Assembly (NCBI RefSeq): GCF_037893015.1
Contig: NC_133663.1
Location: 144,179,771 to 144,243,770 of the forward strand
Direction of reading: 5' to 3'
Origin: Macrotis lagotis
Lineage: Eukaryota > Chordata > Mammalia > Peramelemorphia > Peramelidae
DNA: 64,000 bases
Shown: positions 1 to 9,864 of the stretch, piece after piece
How positions within the stretch are numbered: the stretch's first letter is position 1
Layout of the letters: each line of letters starts with the position of its first letter
Notes under the pieces: model-generated
Databases searched by the model: none
Seen by the model: the letters and a program-made list of their open reading frames with translations, nothing else
What the model was told of the DNA's origin: nothing
Translations under genes and position numbers: made by a program

Positions 1-963
1 GCTAATCAGAAATAAAATTGATCACCTGAAAAAGGATTATAACTCAGCAAAAAAGTAAAATTATCCTATTGGAAAAGGAAAACAATTTATTTAAAATCAA
101 AATTGACTACATGAAAAAATAAAACACAAAAGCAAACTGAAGAAAATAAAACTCCAAAAATTAGAATTAGACAAATGTAAACTAATGACTCTATGAGATA
201 CTAAGATTTCATCAAATAAAGCAAAAGGCTAAAAAGTTAGAAGAAAATGTTAAGTATCTCTTAGAAAAAGATACTTAACTGGAAAACAAATCCAGGAGAA
301 ATAATTTGCAAATTATTATGGAAAAACTAAGATCAGAAAGAGGAGCCTAGACAATATCTTGAAGGAAATTATCATGAAAAACTGCCCTAATATCTAGAAC
401 AAGAAGATAAAGTGGTCCTTGGAAGTACCTGTTGATGGAAAGAGATCCTAAAATGATACTCTTAGGAATAGTATAGCCAAATTTCATAATTCTCAGTTAA
501 ATGAGAAAGTACTGCAAGTTGCCAAAAAGAAGAAGCAATTTAAATGCCAGAAAAATACAGTCAGGATTAACAAGGATTTATCTCTTTCTACATTAAAGGA
601 CTGAAGGTCCTAGAATATGATATTGTGGAGGGCAAAGGAGCTTAGATTTCAACTAAAATCAACTATGTAAAATTAAACATATTCTTTCAGGGGGAAAGAT
701 AGACTTTCAATGAAACAGAATTTTCAAATTCAACTGATAAAAAACAGCTGAACAGAAAATGTGATATTTAAATTCAAATCTCAAGAGATGCATAATAGGC
801 AAAAGGAAAGAAAAAAGTTAGGCAATAAGACTAAGGGGAAAAAGTCAATAAACTAAAAGGGAAGTTAATACCTGTAACTCTTGAGAATTACATTTTTCTT
901 AGGACTGTTGAAATGAATATAATCAGTCAGAGGATATGGGTTTTTCTATTCAGACAACTGGAA

Positions 964-1025
964 GATGGGTAGGGTATAAATTAATTATCATATGATATGG
1001 GTAGGGTATAAATTAATTATGATAC
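964..1025. repeat. Two-copy tandem duplication, about 31 bp
   Basis: Two adjacent copies of a unit containing ATGGGTAGGGTATAAATTAA, starting near 964 and near 994, differ at only a few bases. The duplication sits in decayed HAL1 sequence. Confidence 0.75.
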
Positions 1026-1065
1026 GATATGATGATGTTTATGGCTTTTGTGAATTGAACTTCTA

Positions 1066-1214
1066 GGTGGAATAGTGGATAAATTGAGGGCCCTGGAATC
1101 AGGAGAACCTGAGTTCAAATTCAGCCCTAGATGCTTAATATTACCTAACTTTGTGACCTTCAGCAAGACATTTAACCCCACTGCCTTTAAATAAATAAAA
1201 TTTTAAAAAAAGAT
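1066..1214 (+). mobile_element. tRNA-derived marsupial SINE (older copy)
   Basis: Matches the common SINE of this window: GTGGATAAA head, GAGTTCAAATTC B-box region, 'cttaaccccactgcctt' body end and an A-rich tail. The flanks AATTGAACTTCTA (1053-1065) and AATTTCACTTCTA (1215-1227) are an aged target-site duplication, 11 of 13 identical. It interrupts the HAL1 remnant, so it is younger than that element. Confidence 0.85.
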
Positions 1215-1699
1215 AATTTCACTTCTATGAAGTCAATTGAAAGGAGTATATTTTGATAAATGGTGTGGGTACAAGACAGGTATAAAACAATTAAGATTTT
1301 AAAGAAGGATTTTACTGGGAAAAGAAAATGTAGGCATTAAAGTATAATTATTATCACATGTAGAAGCACAGAAAACCTATTATAGTAGAGGAAATGTAAA
1401 GAGAATGTAAACATTGAATAAATTTTACCCTTAACAGATTTGACCCAAAGACATAATGATATAAATTCCCAATTGGGTTTAGAAATCTATCCTAGGAGGA
1501 AACAAAGGAAAGTACAGTGTGAGACAGGAAAAGGTCAAAAGCAAATATTGATGAGGAGGGAAAAGGGAGAAGGAGAAAGAAAAGTACAAATGGGGAAGAT
1601 AAGATAGAGGGAAAGAAAAAGTTTTGCACAAATAAAGCCAATTAACTAAGCTTAGAAGGAGTGCCAAAAGCTAGGCAACAAAATTCACAGTTTGTGTTT

Positions 1700-2225
1700 T
1701 TGGAGAAAATAAAGAGCAGATGAACTTTGGAAAGGCCTGAAAAGATTTGCATGAACTGATGCTGAGCAAAGTGAGCAGAACCAGGAGAACATTGTACACA
1801 TTATCAAAATTATTTTGAGTTGAATGGCTGTATTGGACACAGTTCTTCTCATCATGAAGATGATGAAGGATAGCCTGGAAGTCTTGTTATGGAAAATGCC
1901 ATTTAGAGGGAGAAAAAAAATCAAGGAATTTTAATGAATCTTAATGCAGAGCAAAACATATGTTCACTTTTTAAAACTTCTTTTATGTTGCTTTTCTCTT
2001 TCATGATCTTCCCTGTCCCCCCTTGTTTCTAATTCCTCTTTTACAACCTGCCTAATATGATAATACGTTAAACATGATTGTACATGCACAACCTATTTCA
2101 GATTGTTTGCTGCCATGGGGAGAGTGGTGGAAGAGAAGGTGACAGAAAATTGTGGAACTCAAAAGCTTGCAAAAGGATGAATGTTGAAAACTATCTTTGC
2201 ATGTAATAAGAAAAAATAAAAGGAG
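1700..2225 (+). mobile_element. L1 3' end fragment
   Basis: Carries the marsupial L1 3' UTR hallmark 'catgaactgatgctgagcaaagtgagcagaaccaggag' region (about 1730-1790), the 'taacatgattgtacatgcacaacctat' region (about 2070-2100) and the terminal 'gaatgttgaaaactatc...catgtaat' block before an A-rich tail at 2210-2230. It is non-coding. Whether it inserted beside the HAL1 remnant or belongs to a composite with it cannot be settled by eye. Confidence 0.75.
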
Positions 2226-2237
2226 AAAAGTTTTTAA

Positions 2238-2391
2238 ATTTTTTTTAAATTTTATTTATTTAAGGCAACGGGGTCAAGTGACTTGTCCAAGGTCACACAA
2301 CTAGGCAATTATTGTCTGAGGCTAATTTGAACTCAGTTCCTCCTGACTCCAGGACTGGTGCTCTATCAACTACAACACCTAGCTGCCCTGA
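2238..2391 (-). mobile_element. Antisense SINE, older 'aattttatttattta' tailed subtype
   Basis: Reverse complement of the tRNA-derived SINE: poly-T side at the left, 'aggtcacacaactaggcaattatt' in the middle, 'ctagctgccct' at the right, corresponding to the SINE head. Flanks AAAAGTTTTTAAA and AAAACATTTTTAAA look like a diverged target-site duplication. Confidence 0.85.
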
Positions 2392-2808
2392 AGGGCAAAA
2401 ACATTTTTAAAGATTTTGAAGAAGATAAAGTAGGCATGAAATTTTGTCAGAATAAAATGAGACTCTAGGTAGGGAGGAACACTATGAGAGTTTTTGCTAT
2501 TCTAATGTTACCTCTATTAATCATTTTCATTTTTGGCACAAATGTTTTAGATTTCAAAAATACAATTATACTCCCAAAATTTGAATCTTTTTGATTATTG
2601 TTTTCCTAAAACAGTGACTCTAAACCTGACCTTTCTGCCTCTCTTGCATCCATACTTTATTTTTTCCCTATTTTTAGTAAAATTTATCTATAGGACATAC
2701 TAGACCTAATAACTTCCTGTAATCATTTTGTCACTTATATAGTCATGTGTCAAATTAAAATGCACCTCATTCTTCTGGCCACTCTTTACCTTACAAAAGA
2801 TAATTATC

Positions 2809-2961
2809 GGGGCGGCTAGGTGGCATAGTGGATAAAGCACCGGCCCTGGAGTTAGGAGTATCTGGGTTCAAATCAGGTCTCAGACACTTAATAATTGCCT
2901 AGCTGTGTGGCCTTGGGCAAGTCACTTAACCCCTTTGCCTTGCAAAAACCTAAAAAAAAAA
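2809..2961 (+). mobile_element. Young tRNA-derived SINE with perfect duplication
   Basis: Full-length SINE: GGGGCGGCTAGGTGGC head, GGGTTCAAATCAGG B-box region, and a 3' end of 'ttgcaaaaacctaaaa' type. The 14-bp flank AAAAGATAATTATC occurs at 2795-2808 and again, identical, at 2962-2975, so the insertion is recent. It sits exactly at the 5' junction of the HAL1 copy that begins at about 2976. Confidence 0.95.
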
Positions 2962-3725
2962 AAAAGATAATTATCTGCAGTATCAAGATGAAGACAGAAC
3001 AACCTCTCTTAGGTGCTTTCTCCAAAATATTTCAAAAACCTTAAAATTATGATTCTAACTAAAATATCAAAACACAGAACTCACAGAAAGATACAGTGAG
3101 GCAATTCTCCAGCCCAAGGCAACCTGGAAAATAGTGGGAAGACTCTGTTCCAAAGGGCTGGAGGGGTGGCACCACTCCAGAGCAAAGGAACTTCAGCCTC
3201 CAGGCAACAGCCCCAGGGGTCCTGGGAATGCCAGCTCCTGAAAGCAGAAGCAGTTTCCTGACTTGCACAGCAGGGAGCAGCAAGCACAACTTGGAAGATC
3301 ATCAGGGAGACTCTGCCAGAGCTAGGACAAAGCCTAGGCTCTCAGCTCAGGCACAGCACATAGCACAGCACAGATTCCAGGAAAGGGAAACAGGCCCATG
3401 GAGCCACCCAGCAGAGGCCTCCAGGCAGCTGCTCCCTGAGTGCTCAGCAGAAGGAGAGTGGAGGGAGACTGCTGAGGTCCGTCCTCTGTCCCTGGAACAG
3501 GACTCTGGGGCTTTGACCACATTCAGACCCTAGTCAAAGTCTAGGCACCCCCCCCATAGAGCAGGGCTCCCCCTCATAGCCCTGTGGCAGAGGGGTGCAC
3601 TTGTGGTTATTCAGGAGACTAAGAGAGCAGTCAGAGCCTCATACACTGAGGTCCTTGCTCAGGGGTGTCCCAATAATACTTAAAAGCTCAGGAAGCACTC
3701 CAAAACCAGGCACAGGCTGGGGAAA

Positions 3726-4400
3726 TGAGTAAACAGAAACAAAGGAACCTGACCATAGATGAAGAATAGAACTAAAGGAAGCCAATAATTTGCAAGGAAT
3801 CAAGACACAATGATTCAACACCAAAAGAATGAAAAACTAGAAAATGGGAAATATCCAATTGAAAAAAACAACCGGTTTAGAAAACAGATCCAAGAAAAAT
3901 AATTTAAAAATTATTGTGCTACCTGAAAGTCATACTCATGAAAAGAGGCTTGACTCCATTTTTAAAGAATTTCTACAGGAAAATTGACATGATATTCTAG
4001 AAGCAAAGAGAAAAATGGAAATTGAGAGAATCCACTGTTCTCCCCTGGAAAGTTATCAAAAAAAAAATAAACTCAATGTTCAGGAATATTGGTCAAGTTC
4101 CAGAACTCCCAAGTCAAAGTCAAAATATTACAAGCAGCCAGGACACAATTCAAATATCATGGAGCTGCAGTCAGGGTCATACAGAACTTAGCAGCAACTA
4201 CATTAAGGGCTTGCAGGACTTGGAATATAATATTCTGGAAGGCAAAAGAGCTTAGAATGCAATCAGCTACTCACAAAACAGAACATCGTCTTCCAGGGGA
4301 AAAGATGGACTTTCAATGAACCAGGGAAATTTCAAATGTTCGTGTTGAAATGATCAGAGCTGAACAGAAAGTTAGACCTTCAAGTACAAGATTCAGGTGA
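3726..4400 (+). pseudogene. HAL1 ORF1 remnant (L1 ORF1p-like RNA-binding protein)
   Basis: L1 ORF1p is a trimeric coiled-coil, RRM and C-terminal-domain RNA chaperone. Here the ATG region at 3726 (MSKQKQR-like) is followed by only a trace of coiled coil, then an RRM-like stretch near 3890-4030 ('KIIVLPESH' type, decayed). The C-terminal domain is read at 4089-4250, with short motifs KILQAA and LAATTLRAC. That matches the 'AETLQARREW' region of mammalian L1 ORF1p. The frames change at least twice and several stops are present. No function is expected. Confidence 0.65.
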
Positions 4401-4869
4401 AGCATAGAGAGTGGGTGAGAAGGATAAATTATGAGGGACTTAATGATGATTAACTGAATGTATTCCTGCATGGAAAGATGATACTGATAATACTCATATG
4501 ATGGCACTCAGATGAGACACAGAAGAGAGCTGAATTTGAAGATAAAATATATTGTAAAAATGGAGTCAATAGGTGAAAAGGAAATTTACTGGAAGTAAGA
4601 GAAAGAATGTAGAATAGGCTAAGATATTTCATAAAAAGATATTTCATGTAGCTTTTGGAATGGTACAGAAGAGGGAAAGTTGAGGGAGAATGAGGGAACC
4701 TTCATTCTTATTGGAAATGACTCAGAGAGGAAACAGCATACACACTCAATAGGGTATAGACATCCAGAAGAAAAAGGAGAGAAGGGGGACTAGGAGGGAA
4801 GGGGGTATGTGGATGATAGAGGAGAGGGTAGGTCACAAGAGAGAATAGTCAGATATAATATATTTGCTT

Positions 4870-5015
4870 TTTTACTATTTGCAAGGTGCTGGGATTGGTT
4901 GGTGTGTCCAGTACCACAGGGCTGGGTAGTTGCTGGATCTCTGGAATAGGATATGGGCTTGGGCCTTCTTGGCCCCAGGACTGGTGCTCTGTCCGCTGCA
5001 CCACTTAACTGTCCC
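4870..5015 (-). repeat. SINE-derived antisense module in HAL1 3' region
   Basis: Reads as a diverged reverse-complement SINE: 'gcaaggtgctggg', 'ccacagggctggg', 'ccaggactggtgctctgtccgctgcaccactta'. Compared with free SINEs here it is G-rich ('agttgctgg' where SINEs have 'aattattaag'). The homologous module lies at the same place in the other HAL1 copy (37190-37330), so it belongs to the element family and is not a later private insertion. Confidence 0.75.
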
Positions 5016-5339
5016 ACAACATTTATTTTGAAGAGGGACAGAGTGAAAGGAAAGAGAAAATATAATAGATGGTTTTGGGGAGGAATGAATGGAGAGAACT
5101 ACAATCAGTAACAACTATGGAAAAATATGGAAGTAACTTCTATGATGGACTTAAGCTAAAGATAGTGATCCACAAGAGACAGAGTTGATGGTATCAGAAC
5201 ACAGACTGAAAGATATTTTTTTCTCTGTCTTTTAATTTATTTCTCATGAGGTTTAATATTTTGTGTGGAAGGGGGTATTATGTTTACTCTTGAGAATATT
5301 TTAGTAATGTCTAATTAAATTAAAGAAAAAAATTTAAAA

Positions 5340-8300
5340 AGTAGAAAAAAGTTAATTACCTTCACAATGTAGACAGTAATAGAATTAGTATATTTTCCTT
5401 CTTTCTTATTTTTTTTGCAGCTTTCTCAGTTATTTGAATAGAAATTTGATCTGACCTGAAACCAGGTTTTAGCTCTTTCAAATATTCCTTATAAACTAAT
5501 CAAAATAAACCCATCTCTCAGTTCCTTTCTGCTGTTCAAAGAGAAACAGACCAATTAAAACTTTCTGAACTTTCACCATTCTCCCATACAGACATACACA
5601 AAATAGTATTCAGAATAAAATGATCTAATATTTGAAAGAGACTTTAGAAGCAATGAATATAGGAAAACCTATTCTTAACCAAAAATTTTCCTTTCAAAAC
5701 TACTGACAAACGGATATCTAAAACCTGTCTGGATATATTCAATGAGAGCAAATGACTTTTTCTTGAGGTAGTCCATTTCTCTTTTTAGACAAGTTTAACC
5801 ATAAAGTTATTTTCTCCTACATTAAATCTTACCATGCTTCTCCAAAGCTTCTATTCAAAACAAACAAAAATCCCTCTATTTTTGAGGTCAAACTGAACCA
5901 TTCTACTTCATTTCTGCAATACAACTCTCTGGTCCCTATTATTAATGTTTTGGTTTGGAGGAAGACACAAAATTTTACATAGCCAATCAGAAAGGAATTG
6001 AATTCCTGGCTTTCAGAAAAGGCAGTTCCAAGTTCACAAAACAAATAAAAATCCCAGTAATGGAGTACAAGAATGTTCTTATTTAAGTTTATTCTACTAT
6101 ATTGAAGGAGAGAAAAATGATCTACACTAAAGTTTTCTGCTTTGGGTTTTTAAAGATATTATGGCAGAAATATAAGCTGACACAGCTAAAAGTTTATCAC
6201 TAGTTACTTAAGCATGTCCTTTTGTTGTCTTTGTAGTCTTAAAAAGTTTATCACTATATCTATATTGTCACATGCATCATCACATATCACTGTCAGCTAA
6301 GACCTAATATTTTACTTTTGAAAAAGATATAAACATTAACACATTGTTCAAATCAAAGAATATCTCATGAAAGAATGCATATATTAGGAACAAACAGTTC
6401 AATAATTTTAATTTCATCTGTTATTTTAGGTCTATAATTTCATCCTTTTCATTTTAATAAGGAATAATCCAGAGTTCTTTTATTATAGTAATAATTTGGC
6501 AGATAACTATGGTGATGAAGTTGCCTACATTTGTTTCAATTGAAACTCAACACAAAGAACATTACTGTTTCTATAGAATGGAAGGTCATCTTCATATCAC
6601 AATGAAGTATCAAATCATATCTTAGGGAAAAGATGCCCATATTTGCTATTTTGTATGGAATTTGAAAACTGTGAACAAAGGAGAAAGGAGATGGCGGTTT
6701 CAGAAAATGGCACAATGCATTACTACATTAATCTGAGTTTAGATGTATTCTGTCAAAGCTTAGAAAGAATCTGAAATTACATTTGGGTCTTGGACTTTTT
6801 AGAAAAATCTGTCATTTTTTTCTCTTTTCAATGGCTTCAATAAAGTCAGTTTGGTTGCATTTTGATATCCCAGTTTTTTAAGGTAACTGAAAACATCCTT
6901 ACTTCATCTATATTAACAACTAATTTCTCAGTATAGGCTTTATGGAATTACAAAATAGTTTCCAATGCTGTTATTGTATCTCAATTGTATACTATGGTTT
7001 TCATAGTGTTCAAACACTTTTCAGAAAAACACACCCGAATTTAATATAACTTTAAGGCTATTTGAAGAAAATATATTGGGTATAGTTATCTGTTTTTAGT
7101 AATTAAAATAATGCATTTGATTCTCATCCCTTGCAATATAAAAAAACCATTTATCTGTGTTTAGCCTTAGACTCTACAATTCATTATTTCCTGACAAAAG
7201 AATAGATGACATATAAAATTGATTTTCAGTTTTGTTCAATGCCAAAGGATGAGTTGAACCTTTCGATAATTTCCAGAACCTTTCTCTAAGAGTTCATCAC
7301 TAACATGACTTATGGTTTTGTTATAAGATGTCAAAATATGAAAAGATCTTTATGCTATCTAGCATGACAAGGAATTTAACTAAACTATAATGCAGGGAAA
7401 TGAAATATAAATCCAAGTAAAAATAAAATTTTTTAAAAGCTTTCCATTTTGAATTAAAAAAATCAAAGAATTTTGCAAAGTATCTATTCCCTATAATTTA
7501 TGTTCTTAGTATGTGAACCAAAAAGCATGAATCTCATATTGGAAACTGAACTATTTCTCAAGAAATGTACACAAAATGCTAAAGAAAGAATTGGCAAGAG
7601 AACACTGGATTTTCAAGGATATTAGCCAAGAGGAAATGCTGTATTGAAAACAGATTTCTTTTGATTAAGATTTGAAAATACAGAATTATTGGTTTTCTTA
7701 AAATTTTAGTGACAAGGCCCTTGTTTCACCTTAGAAGTCTCTCTGTGGACGCATTGTTCAAGATGATATATGAAGTCCTTTCTAAATTTGAACTGCCTTC
7801 ATTCTGTGATGTTGGAAGCTATTTTCAGTGACATCAACACAAGTATTTTCAGAAAGAAAAAAATGCCATGAGTCAAATATTTGTGCAAATATATCTTAGT
7901 ATACATATATTTATGCATATCAATTCTTTTCAGTGACATTAATTAGGTGATTTGTGCTCAAAGATAATTTTGACATGCCAATTCAAGCATTAGGTAAGAA
8001 TTTAAAAGCAAGAAAGATGAAATTTTGTCTTGTATGAATCGATATAGATTACTAACATTAAAAAGTTTGCATCTATTTTAAACACTATTTAAATACATTC
8101 TACAATTTAAATCCCATGGACCATAAAACAAATATATTTTAAAATTTTATTTCCAATTATAATGATAACATTTAATTACTTCAAACAGTTGGATTTTTGG
8201 ATCTGTCAATAAGATAACCAAATTCTAAAAAAAAGATAGAAGAGAAACATTTGAATATTTCATGTATTTCAGTATACTTGATCTTTTTCATGTAGATGAT

Positions 8301-8395
8301 TTTCAGCAAAGTTCAGTATTATTATTTTAAGAATCTTCTATGTATATATAAGAATTTTTTTTTTCCTTCATGAAATGTAAATCTTTCATGTTTCA
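5340..8395. other. 3 kb unique AT-rich stretch without recognised repeats
   Basis: I see no SINE, LINE, microsatellite or credible coding region here. The longest open frames are short and lack any family resemblance. For this window it is unusually poor in repeats, so it may hold conserved non-coding sequence, but nothing in the bases alone proves that. Confidence 0.5.
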
Positions 8396-8399
8396 TTAA

Positions 8400-8615
8400 A
8401 ATTTTAGGTGGAATAGGCCTGGAGTCAGGTAGATCCAAGTTCAAATTTAACTCATACACTTACTCTCTAGGGGTTTCTAGGATGCTAACTCCTTTCTACA
8501 TCAGATTTATCTGTATAAAATGGTAAAAATAATAATAACATCTATATCATAAAGTTGCTAAAATGTTAAAGTGAGATATTAGGAAAGCATTGTGCAGCAG
8601 CAGCAACATCACAAT
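8400..8615 (+). mobile_element. Old CORE/MIR-like SINE
   Basis: The head 'taggtggaataggcctggagtcaggtagatccaagttcaaatt' is SINE-like, and the 3' part (8505-8600) resembles the MIR-type segment 'tctgtaaaatgg...aataataa...gttgctaaa...gagat'. It is heavily diverged and has no visible duplication. Confidence 0.55.
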
Positions 8616-8749
8616 TTTGTCCTCAAAAATGATGAATAGGTGGATATTTCTGTACTATATCATATAACGTTAATTAAAACTATTGCTAAGCCTCTTTTCT
8701 AGTTTTTGTCAAGCTATTGAATCTAACTCTAATATGTCTGAATTTGATG

Positions 8750-8895
8750 TTTTGAAGTGTTGAACCTGACTAGAGGAAGATTTAAATTCAAATCCACCTT
8801 AGATACTTTGATGTGATAACTGGTGTGAGTTACTTTTCTAGGACTAGTTCTATGCATAAAATGAGAGATTTGGAGGCTTTGGATTCTTTACTTAA
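8750..8895 (+). mobile_element. Old MIR-like SINE remnant
   Basis: 'gaacctgactagaggaagatttaaattcaaatcc' followed by 'ataaaatgagagatttgga' keeps the order of a CORE-SINE (B-box region, then 'taaaatgagg' segment). Diverged, with uncertain limits. Confidence 0.45.
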
Positions 8896-9111
8896 TGGTT
8901 CGTCTTCTTTTCATTTGAGGAGATGATTATAATCTCCATATGCTAAAGTTAGAAGAGAATACTTTGCGCAACATTACTAGATGGCAAATTTAATATATAA
9001 ATATAAAATCTGATAGCCATTATGCTTATTTTAAAATTAATTACTGAAAAATCTTGAGTATCATGACTTGTTTTTTTTTATTCATTCCATACTTTAAACA
9101 GAAAAATGATC

Positions 9112-9264
9112 AGGGTGGCTAGGTGGTGCAGTGGATAGAGCACTGGACCTGGAGTCAGGAGTACCTGAGTTCAAATATGGCCTCAGACACACCAGCTGTG
9201 TGGCCTTGGGCAAGACACTTAACCCCACTGCCTTGCAAAAATCTAAAATAAAGTAAAATAAAAT
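9112..9264 (+). mobile_element. tRNA-derived SINE
   Basis: SINE head GGTGGCTAGGTGGTGCAG, 'gagttcaaatatgg' B-box region, then 'ccagctgtgtggccttgggcaa'. The 'cttaataattacc' stretch is deleted. The tail is of (AAAATAA) type. Identical AAAAATGATC flanks at 9102-9111 and 9265-9274 mark the target-site duplication. Confidence 0.92.
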
Positions 9265-9652
9265 AAAAATGATCTATTTAAAGAATAAATAAGCAATTTA
9301 AAATTTTCTAGAAAAATTCATTATGATGGACTTTGATCTTCACTCTTCTATTCATAGTAATAAAATTGTTCCTTTTTTCTGAAAATTCAATTAGATGTGA
9401 CATTTGCCTTTAATCAGAGCTAATTTTACTGGAGAAAATCATAAAATAAGATCATTCCTAATAAATACCTGTTCTGCAGATTAGTATTAGCATACCATCC
9501 ATCATACTAACATCTGAGAAGTTGATGTCTCTTACTAGAAGAATAATGGAATGATTGATTGATTTTGAATCATCTCAGTTTTCCATAGTCTTTGCTCTCA
9601 AGGAAGTCAAATAAGAAAAATAGCGTATATATTCTTAGCAAGTAAAAGATAA

Positions 9653-9809
9653 GGGGTGGCTAGGTGGCACAGTGGATAGAGCACTGGCCTTGGAGTCAGG
9701 AGTACCTGGGTTCAAATTCGACCTCAGACATTTAATAGTTACCTAGCTGTGTGGCCTTGGGCAAGCCACTTAACCCCATTGCCTTTAGAAAAATCTAAAA
9801 AAAAAAAAA
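9653..9809 (+). mobile_element. tRNA-derived SINE
   Basis: Complete SINE with GGGTTCAAATTCG B-box region and a 15-A tail. Flanks AAGTAAAAGATA (9640-9651) and AAGTAAATGATA (9810-9821) differ at one base, so the insertion is fairly recent. Confidence 0.93.
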
Positions 9810-9864
9810 AAGTAAATGATATGAGAGATGTAGAGTGTGATCAGTGAAGACTAGTAACTCTTAT

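Larger units (their letters stand above)
1..1695 (+). mobile_element. Decayed HAL1/L1 ORF1-plus-3' region, cut by window start
   Basis: Degenerate half-LINE-1-type sequence. Bases 230-720 follow the same order as the ORF1 RRM and C-terminal regions of the full-length copy at 34824-38046: a stretch encoding an isolated 'ENKSRRNNL'-like region, then an RNA-binding core, then the conserved 'ggaaagatagactttcaatgaa' type segment near 695. From about 1220 the purine-rich 3' region follows, ending in the 'gtatagaaatct' type block near 1470. No ORF2 sequence lies between ORF1 and the 3' region, which is the HAL1 layout. Stops and frameshifts are too many to count by eye. It is interrupted by a SINE at 1066-1214. 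The 5' end lies outside the window. Assignment to HAL1 rather than deleted L1 is an inference. Confidence 0.6.
2976..5335 (+). mobile_element. Nearly full-length old HAL1 (half-LINE-1)
   Basis: Aligns end to end with the 34824-38046 copy: 5' region with AAGATG near 2987 and 'cctctcttaggtgctttctcc', a GC-richer leader to 3700, a decayed ORF1 (3726-4400), a purine-rich 3' region with 'ctcaatagggtatagacatcc' at 4746-4770, one antisense SINE-derived module (4870-5015) and an A-rich end near 5330. No ORF2 is present. Much of the ORF1 coiled-coil is deleted compared with the other copy. The downstream A-rich flank AAAAGTTAATTACC resembles AAAAGATAATTATC upstream, a possible aged target duplication. 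It is dead and older than the 34.8 kb copy. Confidence 0.8.
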
